Below the pieces are notes generated by a model, which made no database searches, was not told the DNA's origin, and saw nothing but the letters and a program-made list of their open reading frames with translations. DNA of 64,000 bases from positions 95,931,795 through 95,995,794 of the forward strand of contig CM060977.1 in assembly GCA_030765065.1 (NCBI GenBank), in the 5' to 3' direction. The translations under genes were made by a program, and so were the position numbers. This document shows, piece by piece, positions 12,528 to 24,645 of this stretch. Positions within the stretch are counted from its first letter, which is position 1. Every line of letters begins with the position of its first letter. This stretch comes from Deroplatys truncata. Its lineage: Eukaryota > Arthropoda > Insecta > Mantodea > Mantidae.

Positions 12528-13460
12528 TGAGGCTATATTTCAGTATAATTATATAATATATAATTACAACAGCCCGCCTTAAAGCAATATGTGTATGTAG
12601 CAATATACAAAAAGTATATTTTACAGTCATTGTATATGTGTATATTATTGTATACATGTAGTAATGTTATGTGAATGTATTACGTGATTTAATAATGTAG
12701 GAGCTGTGAGAATAATAGGTTAAAAGTTGCTAACAATGAGGTAACCTTGAGGCAATAATGAAAATGAAAGTTTAACAATACCACTTATAATTCTTGGAAG
12801 TAATAATGTAATTTTTGTGTCAGTTTATAAAATAACCCATCAACAACCAGAAAAAAGCTTAAGTTAAATAAAAGTATTCTATTAGACTAGGATTAGCCAA
12901 TGAGAAACTGAAATATAGCAAAATTTACAAATTTAGGTGGTGGAAATCAAGTCAGTTGCTTGTACACAGCGCTCATAACTGAACGCGTTAATTGTAGACA
13001 GTGTTCCTAACCGGACGCGAGAGTCCTCTTCGAGAAATTTAATACGTATATTGTGTGAGACGAATTTAGTTTACGTGTTAAAAAGTGCAAGTAATTTATA
13101 AAAGAATCTCACAACTCTCTATATCAGTGAAGTGTTATTTAAATTGTGCCAAGGATTTATAAATGTAGTGAAGTAAAAATTATAATCTGTGTAAGCCTAT
13201 ATTGTTAGTCGCACTACTCCCTGCAAAGAAAACCATGTCTCTAACAATAATACTGACGCAGCCGAGGCAATCATAGATATATTAATATTTAAAGACATAG
13301 TCAAATTACAAATTTAATATTTTTAAATTTGGAGCGAAGGCTACCGGAAACTTTTTACCATACGTGCGATTGCTACTACTTCAATTTCGGCTCCCCAATA
13401 TAATAAATACAACACCTAAAATAAACTTCTTCAAATTGGCTCCCAAAGCGTGGGGTAAAC
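12528..13460 (+). mobile_element. LTR-B copy followed by a primer-binding-like site
   Basis: An LTR of about 906 bp (TGAGGC... to ...CTTCTTCA at 13433) is followed at about 13437 by TTGGCTCCCAAAGCGTGGGG, which looks like a tRNA primer-binding site because it starts TTGG and lies just after the CA end. It is thus probably a 5' LTR remnant rather than a solo LTR. No gag or pol was recognised downstream. Fossil, similar in divergence to the other copies. Confidence 0.65.
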
Positions 13461-14004
13461 AATATAAATAAACCTACTTCACGATATAAAATGAACTATT
13501 GAGCTTAAAGAATTAAATGATAAAGTAAAATGGGAAACGGAAAAGGTTAATTGGTAATAATTGTAAATTTCACATTATTTTGAAATATATAAGCAGTTTT
13601 ATGTTAAAATGAATAACTCTTGACATTGTAATTTATTGCGTTGCTTTCATAAAACTCGTAAGAAAACCATTAGTTTATTAAAGGAATTTCATGAATCACC
13701 GATGCGCTGATATGTAGTCCAAACACACATAACTAGCCCACAAATATCATTAAATGAAAGTAAAACTTCCACTGAAACTTACAACGTTACGACAGTAATA
13801 AAGAAACAACACTCACTAAAGTTGAACGCCGCCAAAGCATACAAGCTTGCCAACATGGCGGTTACCTTACTACCAACAAATTTACCGAAGCAGGAACTTT
13901 AAATAAGGTAAATACAAGTTGCAGAACAGAGACGACGATATCCAGGACCAGAGACGTCCCAGGACAAAGAAGAAGTAGGTAGTCCACAATGAAGCCCCAT
14001 TATT
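13461..14004. other. unassigned stretch after LTR-B
   Basis: Possibly leader or internal sequence of the LTR-B element, but nothing in it was recognised. It contains a short GC-richer patch near 13850-13980. Confidence 0.3.
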
Positions 14005-14342
14005 CCTCCTCTAATTTCAAATAACTTTTTGTGGTATCAGTCATTTCGAGATATCCGTTATTAATACTTGGAATTGTTAGCCATTCTTTTACAAGTCTTG
14101 TTCATTTTCAGTTTTTTCTCTTAATGTAATAGAAAGAGCATGGGATTTTAAGGCAGGCGTATAGCATCAAGTTCTTAAATATTTCACTGTCGTAGTTCTG
14201 TTTATATCTATAACGAAATGTATAATGCAGCTATTTATCTCGACTAAAAAGAATTATGAAAACAAAGTATAGTAAGAATAGTTATACTACTGAGCGAAAT
14301 GGGTGGAGAAGGCCTTTTGAATGTAACAGATCAGATTTTTTA
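14005..14342 (+). repeat. repeat A 3' part (A2)
   Basis: Begins near the ATTTCGAGATATCCG landmark and ends at GTAACAGATCAGATTTTT, the usual 3' terminus. The 5' half is missing. Confidence 0.6.
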
Positions 14343-14699
14343 AAATGGTATTAAATCTATGTACCAATTTGGACTGTGAATTTTGCGGCTCTTCACAGAA
14401 AAAAAGATGTAATTTTCACACACTTTGAAGTAGAGAAGTATGTTTTATCTTATTTTTTGGGGGAAGTTTCGCTCTAGAAACAGTACTGTTAAGAATGACA
14501 ATTTCTGTGTACACAAACCATGTGGTTTCATTTCTTCATTATGTGAGTTTGTTTTCTCAAATGCTTCTTTAAACAGATTTATCTTTGAACGGCCTGTCTA
14601 AATGGCCTGTTTTCTTATAAAATAATAAAGATAACTGATAATTAAATTTTTTGTTATGATGGTAAAAGACCTCTAAAGTACTATGTGGATTCACTGTGG
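14343..14699. other. unassigned AT-rich stretch
   Basis: AT-rich, with no recognised repeat or gene. Confidence 0.3.
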
Positions 14700-15203
14700 G
14701 GTTAACAAAAAGATAAGGATACAGACGAACGGAGGGCATAGCACCTAAGTAGGCGTCAACGGCCCTTTTTGCTTCTACGCAGGCAGGGGGGGTGAGGGGA
14801 AAGTTCCGAAGGGCGACCAGATCCGGATGATGACGGGCTTAAGCGTGGACACTCGGGCCAACCCATAAGCCACCGTAACCCCGGCTGCCTGCCCCCCAAA
14901 GGGGCCACTAGGACGCGAAGAGTCCCGCAACGACGCCAGGGAAGAAACCTCTACACAGTCGCCGTCCAGGCGCAATTCGCCGAACACCATCGCCTGGTCC
15001 TACAACCCTAAGGAAGATGATGGGTACAGGGAATGAGGGACAGAATTATCGTTCTGGAAGATGAACCACACAGCATTTGCCTGCCGACTCGGGGAAACCA
15101 CGAAAAACCTATGGATCAGAGTGGCCGGTTGCCAGGGATCGAACCCGGGACCACCCGAATGAATTTCACACTTAACCGCGGCGCCACATCGCTCGGTTGG
15201 AGC
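14700..15203 (-). mobile_element. SINE-2 copy
   Basis: On the minus strand it opens with a tRNA-like head: CCGAGCGATGTGGC near 15198, then the B-box GGTTCGATCCC near 15143. It continues with a GGCAGGCAAATGCTG central motif shared with the copies at 32.5, 49.6 and 61.3 kb, then a GC-rich body. The head does not fold back into an acceptor stem, so this is a retroposon and not a tRNA gene. The 3' border is approximate. The minus-strand frame at 14775-14990 lies inside it and is not a gene. Confidence 0.7.
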
Positions 15204-15899
15204 TAATAATATGGTTGATTATTAAAAAGGTTTGCTGATAATTTTCATATAGCGATGATATGTTTGAAAATATAATCCTTACTTCCTCAATAAAGAGTTA
15301 TTGGATAAAAGTATATCAGAAGCAGAAGGAATTCACCTACATCATGTGAAAATTTCAGTCTGAGATGTTAAACAGCTTCTGAGATAATAGTTCATGAATT
15401 AGCAAACTCAACATTGGTTGAATTGAGCTTTTAATCTCTTCTTAAGTCTAAGAGAAAGTACACTTACCCTCCATTTTAATGAATGAGGTTCATATGAAAA
15501 TACTTTAATACTTCATTGAGCATATGAGTGGATATAAACACCCACATTGGATTTTTAGAAGTGATGAAGTCAACGAAATTACCTCGTATCATAATATCAT
15601 GATAACTACAAGTTACATGATAAAACGCTACTTGTAGTACGTCTCAGTGTTGATCTGTATACTTGAAATTAAATAGTAATATAAATAACTGCAAAAATAG
15701 TAAAATAAGTAAATAATATTCGGAACTGTTGTTCCTGAAGTTAAATCGGTAGTACTGGGAGGGGGTTCGATTTCACATATATGACGATAAAATTTAGAAA
15801 TCTTCAAATATTTAAAATCCAAGTTATTGTCTCTGGAAATGGAATTCTTAAGAAGATCAGCAAAGTATTCATAATTATAAAAAATTAGTTACAATGTTA
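15204..15899. other. unassigned AT-rich stretch
   Basis: AT-rich, no recognised feature. The short minus-strand frame at 15628-15822 is low-complexity and has no domain. Confidence 0.3.
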
Positions 15900-16230
15900 T
15901 TAAGGAAGAAAAGAAGTTTAAGGATTCGGTGGTAGAATATGTAAGAAATAAACAACTAAACTATTTTGGACACACCATATGAAAGAACACCCAGAAAAGC
16001 TTGGAAATATTGTCCACCTGAGAGAAAAGGAAGGGGTAGATCAGGAAATAATTGTTGCAGGAATTAATGCCGGGGAACAAAACAAGAGTGGAGGAGGAAT
16101 GGCACAGATGAATGCAGAAGAAAAATAAAACTTAAGGAATAGAAAGATGTGTAAGCATTCTAATTCTGTGTATAAATACAATTATTATTATTACTATTAT
16201 TTCTTGAAATAAATAAAATTATTATTAATT
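15900..16230 (+). mobile_element. LINE 3' end (RTE-like C-terminus)
   Basis: A degraded reading stretch contains RNKQLNYFGH and then KAWKYCPPERKGRGRSG. This matches the general pattern of the reverse transcriptase C-terminus in many non-LTR elements (a W/YFGH motif, then a basic RxRGRP-like motif). A TTATTATTA tail follows at about 16174-16230, as LINE 3' ends often have. It is 5'-truncated and frameshifted, so not coding. The clade is a guess. Confidence 0.6.
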
Positions 16231-16264
16231 TATATAATATATTAATTTCTTCAAAAATTAAAAT

Positions 16265-16600
16265 TATTAACACATGTATTTTTGTGGAAGGCTTCTCGAA
16301 TCTCAGGGGTTAAAACTAAAAACAAAAAAAATCGAAAATAACATGTGTAAAAAGAAACGTATTGGAAATAACAGAACAGAGAAAACCAGCCATTGAAAAC
16401 AATGGTAAATTATAGAAACGTAAGAATGGTGTAGAGTGGGAAGCTGGCTGAAACAGATGACCGGAAGACTGAAAGACAAATGGAGGGTTGGGGTCGGAGG
16501 CAGTGGAGTAACAGGTGAAGACGCAGAGGATAGGGATTTATGGAGAAATAAAATTATCAGTGGGTTGTAAGAAAGCTAGAAATTCCTAAATAAAAGTATT
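16265..16600 (+). mobile_element. second LINE 3' end of the same type
   Basis: Related to the piece at 43.1-43.5 kb: both share GAATGGTG(C)TAG.GTGGGAAGCTG and AGGATAGGGATTTAT. Translation gives scattered fragments of a basic C-terminus. It is 5'-truncated and broken, and repeat A follows directly at about 16600. Confidence 0.55.
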
Positions 16601-17795
16601 ATTACTTTCTTTTCTACGTGTAGTAAATAGGGAAATTGTTGTATTCCCCCAAAAGTTCAACACCGATATTTCATCGGAAATGCATTCTTTAAAGTGCCCT
16701 GAATCCAAAAAAAAAACAATTTTTAGAAAAAGGTCCGTGTGTGTTTGCCTGTGTATCTATGAACAACTTAACTCAAAAACAATTCATTCATTCATTATCT
16801 GTTTACCCTCCTCTTATATAGGACTTACACCCCCCAGGACTTACAGGCGGGTGCCTGGGGTCAGAGGCCCGTCGAGGAGCAGACACTCATGGATCAGACA
16901 GAACATCCAGGATGGGTGATCAGCCCAATGGCTGGTATGGGATGAAGGAAGTGGATGAAGCGAAATGTTCGTGAAATGGATGAAAGGAAAGGTGATGATG
17001 GAGCAGTTGGTGGAAACCGGAGAACCCGGAGAAAACCCGCCCAGACGCCGCTTCGTCCACCACAAATCCCACATGCAGGTCCCTGGGATTGAACCCGGTC
17101 CGCCTCGGTGGGAGGCGAGCGATCTAACCACTCGGCCACGGCGCCGCCTACTCAAAAACAAAATGTCGATAAATATCAAACTTGGTATTTAGGTTCAGCA
17201 TCTTTCAAAGTTGCGACACAAGATTTTCAAGAAAATCCCCCCAACCCAGACTTCACTTTAGAAGGAAAATTATTTTAAAACCTTGATTTTCTCAAAAATG
17301 GCTCTAACGATTTTGTGTTTAAGATATTTTCATGGCAAATAAAGCTATATGATGAATTTTATGGGAATGTTCATTTTTGCATAATTGGTAAACCGCAAGA
17401 GATAGACAAAATTTTACTATTCGAACAATATAGATCTCTTAAAATACACAATTTATGTTATATACAGCTTTATTTGTCGAGTGAACCATTTCCGAGATAT
17501 TGTTATTTGTTTGAATTTTTCTACTTTTTTCTTAAATGGGAATTCGTTATTCTTTCAGTATGTCCTGGACATGCAAAGAGAATGGAATACTCCACATAGC
17601 AACCAGCTCTTAAAAGATTTGACTATCGCTTAAAGTCTACCGTATCCCCCCCTGCAGCTACAAGAAAATTAGCAATAAGTTTCTGCAAAGGTTCATCTCG
17701 TTTAACATGTAGTAGATGGAGAATAAGCGTTTGTAAAGATAGTTTGTACAAGAGTAGAGAAAGCCATGTGAGAGTAACACATCGGATTTGTTTTA
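16600..17795 (+). repeat. repeat A full copy split by SINE-1
   Basis: Begins ACTTTCTTTTCTACGTG and ends GTAGAGAAAGCCATGTG...CACATCGGA. The SINE at 16782-17149 interrupts it at the AACTCAAAAACA landmark. Without the insert it is about 830 bp, the usual length. Confidence 0.8.
16782..17149 (-). mobile_element. SINE-1, complete, with target duplication
   Basis: Flanked by an 11-bp direct repeat ACTCAAAAACA (16771-16781 and 17150-17160), so it is a retroposed insertion. On the minus strand the head reads GCGCCGTGGCCGAGTGG (A-box) and GGGTTCAATCCCAGG (B-box), like tRNA-Ser or tRNA-Leu. A body and an (ATTC)n-like tail follow. Length is 368 bp. Several short frames recur in each copy of this SINE and carry no gene. 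Confidence 0.88.
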
Positions 17796-19168
17796 TTACT
17801 GAATCCTGATAATAGAATCCTAACAAAAAGAGTTAACTTTTGTCAAAACAACATTTAAACATTGCATAATAAGGACATTGAAATGGGAATAACTAATGCA
17901 CATAAGGATATATTACAGCGCAACTATCAGACTAGGCGTCTTTCATTTAGCTCAAAGTGTTTACCATAGGAAAACAGATGACTTCCCCAACGTTACGGTG
18001 ATGTTGGGGACAGGAGAGTTAGGAATCAAATGTCAGGTTTTGAGTCTTGCATTCGCACTACTTGAAAATGTTCCGTTTGCTTACACTGCACTCTGTGAAT
18101 ATATTCATTGATATAATGGAATATTTCGACGTTACACATATCCGAGGAAATCTAACGAGTAGAAATATCACGGCCACCCTCCTCTACATTCCTCCCTGAA
18201 TTTTGGAATCTGCACATTACAGCAAACATAGAACCCAGGTAAAAGTGTTTCATATGAGACTTTCACAAGGTAATTGAGCGTTTAATAACGACGTAAAAAT
18301 TAAGCATAAATTAACGCGTTATGTTGGCATTCACAGTGATAACCTGAAACACAACTGCAGCCAGTCACAAGAGAGAATGAAATAGCTGAGCTAATAGGGC
18401 GTTCTGCGAAGTGACCACCATGTGACGACAAAACAGGTTATGTATACTGACGTGCACAAGCGTCTAATTCCCCTAGATCTAAACAGCATTTTTCCCTCAA
18501 GGTTTCCACTTTCAAGTGATCTTTAACACCATCTGACCATTATCAGCTCTCTAGGTGACTGGCATGAAAAGGATTTCAGGGACACAAAAACAATTCAATG
18601 AACGATAATGAAGGGGTAGTTGAAATACCACCTCTATGAATGAGTTTCATTACGATTGGTACATAAGGAAAGGCTAAACGAATACAACATAATTCAGCCA
18701 TCTAGAGCAAGCGCCTCAAATCAAGGAACAACGGACAGCGGTTAAGGTCAGAATATTCTGTGCTATATGGCGTCTCAGGCTTAAAACACAGTTCAGGTTA
18801 ACTGGGATGCCCTGTTGCTACTGTACTATATATGTACGCCCGCAACTTTGGCGCTCGTCAGCGATCCGTCTACTAATCTAATGTCATCATGTGAACGATA
18901 CACCACCAAATAGCGAAATATATGCACTACTATTTAAGACTATCGTAAGAGATTTACTTTTCACCTGCACCTTGTCTCCTCTTTGTATTTTTAATACTTT
19001 GAAATACGATTTTGGCTTCTCTCATCCTTTTTAATGGGTCATTAGAGGTCATTTCATTCATTCCTTTTTTAGCCTATACACTACTATTTCTGAACAACTG
19101 GGTAGCCTTAGCTGTTTCTTTTACTGCCTTACCAGCACTTATGTCTCTTGAAAAATAATCTAACATAT
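17796..19168. other. unassigned stretch
   Basis: No recognised gene or repeat. The 71-codon frame at 17896-18111 has neither domain nor splice context. Low-copy sequence is possible here because no repeat family of the window matches. Confidence 0.35.
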
Positions 19169-19586
19169 TACAGCGAGAATTAGAGGAGGTTTGAACAGGG
19201 AATCAAAAGTTGCGTAAGTATTGCCAATATTTAAGATGGTGAAACGATTGAGACATGTCTTTGTGGGATACGGGGCTGTCCTGTCAGCAGACAAAAGAAT
19301 ATTTCACGGTCACGGAATTAGGTCGCACTCTGACTCATTTCTGGTCAGTATTCTCGTGCAGCAAAGCTCTGGCCAACAGGGGTACGCCACCGTCACCATA
19401 ACAAGTTAAGCTTTTATCAGCATGAATCTCAAGACTAGCGTAACACACGGATAAGATGCATTAGCGATAAGCTCCTGTTCGTACGATGTATCGGCCTGTA
19501 TCCATCGTTTTAGTATCTTAATACATATTGGTAATACTGACGCAACTTTTAATTACCTGTTCGAACCTCCTCTGTCGCTCGCTACA
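19169..19586. mobile_element. MITE with 75-bp terminal inverted repeats
   Basis: The left end (TACAGCGAGAATTAGAGGAG...) and the reverse complement of the right end (TGTAGCGAGCGACAGAGGAG...) agree over about 75 bp. They share AGGAGGTT.GAACAGG and AAAAGTTGCGT.AGTATT. ATAT flanks both sides (19165-19168, 19587-19590), a possible target duplication. The 418-bp length and lack of coding sequence make it a non-autonomous DNA transposon. Superfamily unknown. Confidence 0.8.
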
Positions 19587-19590
19587 ATAT

Positions 19591-20060
19591 TCATTATTAC
19601 CTTGCGTTTCTTCTTATTTTACCAACAATTCATCTCTTTCAAGCTTCTCTCTATAACCCTAAATACTCACATAAAATGTAAATGAATAACCTACTTAACA
19701 CATCACAGTGTTCCACTCGCTACAAATATAGACACTTCCTTACAACTGATGTTAACCTATACTTCTTCCGTCTCGCACCTGGTCTGTTAGATGAATAAAT
19801 GTATGACCTTTGTTTCTCACACACAATGAATGCATGAAGTTGCAAGATGCGGGTTCTTTTAAAAATGTCTCCACCCTCCTAAACATTTCCTCTCGCTTGG
19901 TCCCCGTTGTAAACCCAATAATAAAAACGTTTCTCGCTCGCTGGAATTTCTACTGCATAGGTGTAGAATTTTCCGAAAATACTAATCTAAAAATAATTAT
20001 AACGGTCATTTTACTAAAGGTGGAGAATTTAAAAGGGGCAGGTATCAGCACACTAGTTTA
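19591..20060. other. unassigned stretch
   Basis: No recognised gene. The 86-codon frame at 19810-20070 shows no domain. Confidence 0.3.
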
Positions 20061-20140
20061 CTCTACGTAGCTAAGCGAAAATACCAATTTTACGAGTTCG
20101 AATCCCAGCGGCTATAGTCAAATATGTGTGTGGTAAAGGA
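20061..20140 (+). repeat. possible tRNA-like SINE scrap
   Basis: GAGTTCGAATCCCAGCGG near 20092 is a good polymerase III B-box, preceded about 30 bp upstream by GTAGCTAAGCG, a weak A-box. No acceptor stem pairing is visible and no SINE body was matched, so only a decayed head is suggested. Confidence 0.3.
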
Positions 20141-21551
20141 CGGAGAGGGCCCAAGAAAAATAACGGTGTGATGACACGCTTGGATACATACTGGGTTTCA
20201 CAGGGTTACAGTTAACGGCAGTTGCATGGATTTTGTTCTTGTAACTACTAGTTTTATTGAAAAATTAATATTATTACGATATAAAAAGCTATAAATACTT
20301 TTATTGTTGAGGGTCAGTGTAATATTAAGTTAAAAATCCATTAAAAACCTTAACAGAACATATTTATGTTCAATATAGTATAACACGCCATTAGAGTTTA
20401 CGGCTATTGCCATCTTTGAATGATAGTAAGAATACCGACATTAAGGAAATCGTAGTGTAGTGAAAATACAAAGTGTAATTGTATTAAGGTAATCAAGATT
20501 TCTTAACTTTTGTCTTTATTCCTACGTTCCTTTTATATTTTATTTTTTCAGCAAAATTCAATGAAGCATGTATTCTCTTAATGACACTCCGCTACTGAGA
20601 GCATGGACAATTGTACTGGAATAACAGAGGAGGTCACGCTAGCAGAGAATGGGTACCAACTTAAAGGGTTACGTTCAATTACGGGCCACATGTTTACATG
20701 TATCAAACTGAACAAGAGTTAGCTACCTGGACGTTAAATTCACAAAAAGCAGCATTTACCATCACTATTGATTAGATAATTTTTTTTCAGATATCCTAGT
20801 ATTCCTAGCCCGTAGAATTTCCTGGTGTTATTGATATAGTTTATGTGTAGAAATTAACACAGAATAACAATATGTTAAGTGAAAGTGAGAATATGTAATA
20901 TGGTGACAGGAAACCTACACGAGACACAGTAAAGTAAAAGACAATTATATATGCTGTTATCTGTAACCTTAATGACGTGTCACATTTAGTATTTATCGTA
21001 AACTCATGTCACTAGAACCAAGGCTAATTGCTACCAACTGTTGCATTATAGACCTATAATATCAAGAACGTAGAATGAAGTGATACAAGAAAATCTTTGC
21101 TTCCAATGGCTGTTCAAAGAAAAATTCCATTAAATTCTCTGCTTTCATATAACAATTCATTCAATTCTTTCAACTGCCTAATAGTAAACAAGTTCGTCTT
21201 AAATATTGCTTTCGTCTTACAAAACATTAACAACATTAAACCTTTAATATAGAAACAGTAGATACATTTATGTAAAACACAATTTTACAATAAAACATTC
21301 TTAACATCTAAAATTCTTTAAACGCTTCAGAATTATTAACAAAGGTGTATAAGAAAATATTTTACTCGTTGCCCCTCTATTCCATCTAATCAGCTAATAG
21401 CTTAAGAACCTGCTCCAAAATTTAAATCACAAATTACAACTGTAAAGAAAATGTAATCGAGCTTCAAATGCTCTGCATGTATTCACTTACTAAATTTTTA
21501 CAAGATGAGGCTTCTAAAAATGTACTTAGGTACGCCTTGGATTATTACTTA
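20141..21551. other. unassigned stretch
   Basis: AT-rich and without recognised repeats, RNA or coding signal. It precedes (in minus-strand terms, follows) the possible exon at 21553. Confidence 0.35.
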
Positions 21552-21835
21552 CAAATGATATTGAAGTTGAATTCAGAATAAGGCCGAAAGACTTCGCGTA
21601 CGCCATAAACCGCTGCTCGCGAGCCTGCTGCAAAGAAACGTCTGTCGATGACTGGGTCTCGCTAGACTCATCTTGTCTTCTGTCGATCGTCAGCGTAGCT
21701 GCTCTGCTTAAGCCGGGGAGGGAAGGCACTCAGCGATTACATTGCCTTTCCCCTGGTGGTGGACTTCTGCTTGATTTTGATGGCTAATGACGTCTCATAA
21801 GACCAATGCACCGCCTCTAAAGCAACCTTATAACT
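21552..21835 (-). other. possible host 5' exon and promoter region
   Basis: A GC-richer island in AT-rich DNA. On the minus strand an open stretch of 59 codons (21729-21553) ends exactly at a strong donor, T|GTAAGTAAT, with GT at 21552-21551. It is Ser/Thr/Gln-rich and includes TLTIDRRQDESSETQSS. No in-frame ATG opens it; it begins after an in-frame stop at a GTG. It might instead enter through an acceptor (a pyrimidine tract ending CTTAAGCAG). Upstream lie a CRE-like TGACGTCT (21788-21795) and CCAAT/ATTGG (21803-21807). No family recognised. It could equally be chance. Confidence 0.25.
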
Positions 21836-22810
21836 GTCATGGTTGCGGAAAACACCACAATTCTTATAATGTAGTGATTTTCATTTGGAACTTATTTATT
21901 TTAATGCCAGAGATGTTATTGTTTGGTTAATATACATAAATATTCCTTTCAACTATTTTTGTAATTACCATAGCAACCTTTGTTGTATAAAACCGTTGAT
22001 AGCTTGTACAATCATAAACAGTAATAAATTGTTTGAGTCTGTGTACAAAAAATATGGGGTGTCATATAAAGATATTTCCGATGATGTCACAACTTGCACA
22101 ACAAGGATATTAAAAATGGTTTGTTTCTGTGAAAAATCATCTTTTAAAACACACTTTTTGACACGTCCCAGAGTTTTTCAAAAACATTTCCATTTACCTG
22201 TAGCAGAAAATAAGCGAGAATTTTGAAATTATATATATAGAGTGGAGGGTGAGAGGGTTGCCGCGTCACTGATTTTCAAAGGGGCAGTTAAGGCATACTT
22301 CTTTCAGTGTTTTTGAGACCGATTGCACGCGCCCGGTGTGGCTTCGTGTGGCGCCTCTTTGTGCTAGCTGCCGCACCGGCCGTACCAATCCCTTATCTCC
22401 TCTTCCACTATCCCAAAAGACACTGAAAAAACAATAAGAAACGAAAGTTCACCGATGTATGCTTGCTCTCTTATGTGTTTACTTCGTGGTTTCGTATTGC
22501 TAAGTGTCGCATGGTCGCTGCTTGCATTTCGAGTCAGGTCATTCAGGCAACGTGTTTACCAACAACCAATACACCGATGTTTGGTCATGGTCTATGGGAA
22601 GAAGACGCACCCTTGAGGCTCCACGGTTGTATTCTGAATGTCTGGCTTCTGCGCGCGTTATTCAACAGGAACATAAATATAGTATGTTATTAAACATATG
22701 TTTTATATCATAATGATAGCATTTCGTTTCATCTTGTTAGCTTTGTAGCACCTATTGGGGTCATATTGTTGTGCTGATTGTAGATTAGCTATAATGTATT
22801 TATGACTTTT
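21836..22810. other. unassigned stretch with a GC-richer patch
   Basis: The 113-codon frame at 21885-22226 has no domain. The patch at 22240-22400 is GC-rich and bounded by short inverted copies of TTTCAGTGT / ACACTGAAA-like sequence, perhaps a small decayed MITE. Nothing was assigned. Confidence 0.3.
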
Positions 22811-23654
22811 TTACTTTCTCTACTACGTATAGTAAGTAGGGGAAGTATTGTATTCCACCCAAAAATTCGATACCGAGATTTCACTGGAAATACATGTTTT
22901 GAGACCCCCTGAATCCAAAAAAAAGCATTTTTGGAAATATGTCCGTGTGTCTATGTGTGCTCTGTGAACAGCATAACTCGGAAACGAACAGTCGGATAAA
23001 CACCAAACTATGTATTTAGGTTCAGTATCCAGAGATGCGATACGAAGGTTTTCAAGAAAATCCCCTTACCCCAGATTACCCTTTACAAGGAACATTTTAC
23101 GAAAATGTTAAATTTTCTCAAAAATGGCTAACCATTTTGATTAAAATATCATATTTTTAAGATATTTTCATGACAAATGAAATGTATATTTGAATTTTCT
23201 GGGAATATCTGCAAAAATTATTCTTCATTATGAACGACTTTTACATAACTGGTAAACCATAAGAGATAGACAAAACATTACTACACAAAGTATGCAAATC
23301 CCGTTAACAAACACAATTTGTCATATACATTTTTTTTGTTAGGTGAACCATTTTCGAGGTATTGCTTGTTATTCCCTTAAATTTTCCAATACTTATACTT
23401 TTTCTCAAATTCGTTATTCATTTTTTTGTACTGGTAATGCAAAGAGAATGGAATACTCTACATAGCAACCAGCTCTTAAAATATTTGACTATCGCTTAAA
23501 GCCTACCAATTCCCCTTGCATCTACAAGACAATTAGCAATAAGATTAACATCTCGATATCTCAATTAACATCAAGAATATGGAGAATAAGCGTTTGTAAA
23601 AATAGTTTGTACAAGAGTAGAGAAAGTCATGTGAGTGTAACACATCAGATTGTT
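22811..23654 (+). repeat. repeat A, first unit of a tandem dimer
   Basis: A complete copy of 844 bp from TTACTTTCTCTACTACG to CACATCAGATTG. The next unit starts immediately, so this pair defines the unit length and both ends of the family. The end read in reverse (GACTTTCTCTACTCTTG) mirrors the start (ACTTTCTCTACTACG), giving short terminal inverted repeats of about 12 bp. Confidence 0.85.
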
Positions 23655-24486
23655 TTACTTTCTCTACTACGTATAGTAAGTAGGGGAAGTATTGTATTTC
23701 ACCCAAAAATTCGATACCAAGATTTCACCGGAAATACATGTTTTGAGGCCCCCTGAATAAAAAAAAACATTTTGAAAACATGTCCGTGTGTGTGTCTGTG
23801 AACAGCATAACTCAGAAACGAACAGTTGAATAAACACCAAACTTGGTATTTAGGTTCAGTTACTTCCAGAAATGCAACACGAAGGTTTTCAAGAAAATCT
23901 CCCACCCCAAATTACCCTGTACATGGAACATTTTTCGAAAATGTTAATTTTCTCAAAAATGGCTCTAAAGATTTTGATTAAAATATCATAGGTTTAATAT
24001 ATTTTCATGACAAATGAAATGTATGTATCGAATTTTCTGGGAATGTCTCCAAAAGTATTCTTCATTGTGAACGACTTTTGCATAACTGGTAGAGTACACC
24101 ATAAGAGATAGTCAAAATTTTACTACACAAAAAATGTGGATCGTGCTAAAATACACAATTTATGTCATATACTTTTTGTTGTTGAGTGAACCATTTTCGA
24201 GTTATTGCTTGTTATTTCCTTAAATTTTCCAATTCTTATACTTTGTCTCAAATTCGTTATTCATTTTTTTGGCCCGGTAATGCAAAGAGAATGGAATACT
24301 CCACATAGAAACCAGCTCTTAAAATATTTGACTATCGCTTAAAGCCTAACAATTCCCCTTTCATCTACAACAAAATTAGCAATAAGATTAACATTTCGAT
24401 ATCTTGATTAACATGAAGGATATGGAGAATAAGCGTTTGTAAAAATAGTTTGTACAAGAGTAGAGTGATTGTAACACATCAGATTT
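23655..24486 (+). repeat. repeat A, second unit of the dimer
   Basis: A complete copy of about 832 bp joined head to tail with the preceding one. The two are clearly diverged by many substitutions and small indels, so the duplication is not recent or was formed from different copies. Confidence 0.85.
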
Positions 24487-24645
24487 TCTTGAAATGTTCC
24501 CATGTTTTTCCCTGTTCATTCTCACTGTGTTTTCGCCATTTTACCGTTTACCATGTATTACCGCAATGGCTGTTACACATACAACACACAGTCACAAACA
24601 CCCTCAGTTTATGAGTCGCCGAAGCCAAGCACTCCAGCGATCACG

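Noticed and set aside
10734-13433. the LTR-B copies at 10.7 and 12.5 kb as the two LTRs of one element
   Set aside because: Repeat A resumes directly after the first copy, showing it is a separate solo insertion; no element sequence lies between them.
16841-17192. protein-coding frames of 75-112 codons on both strands
   Set aside because: The same frames appear in every SINE-1 copy because the DNA is repeated, and some start at non-ATG codons.
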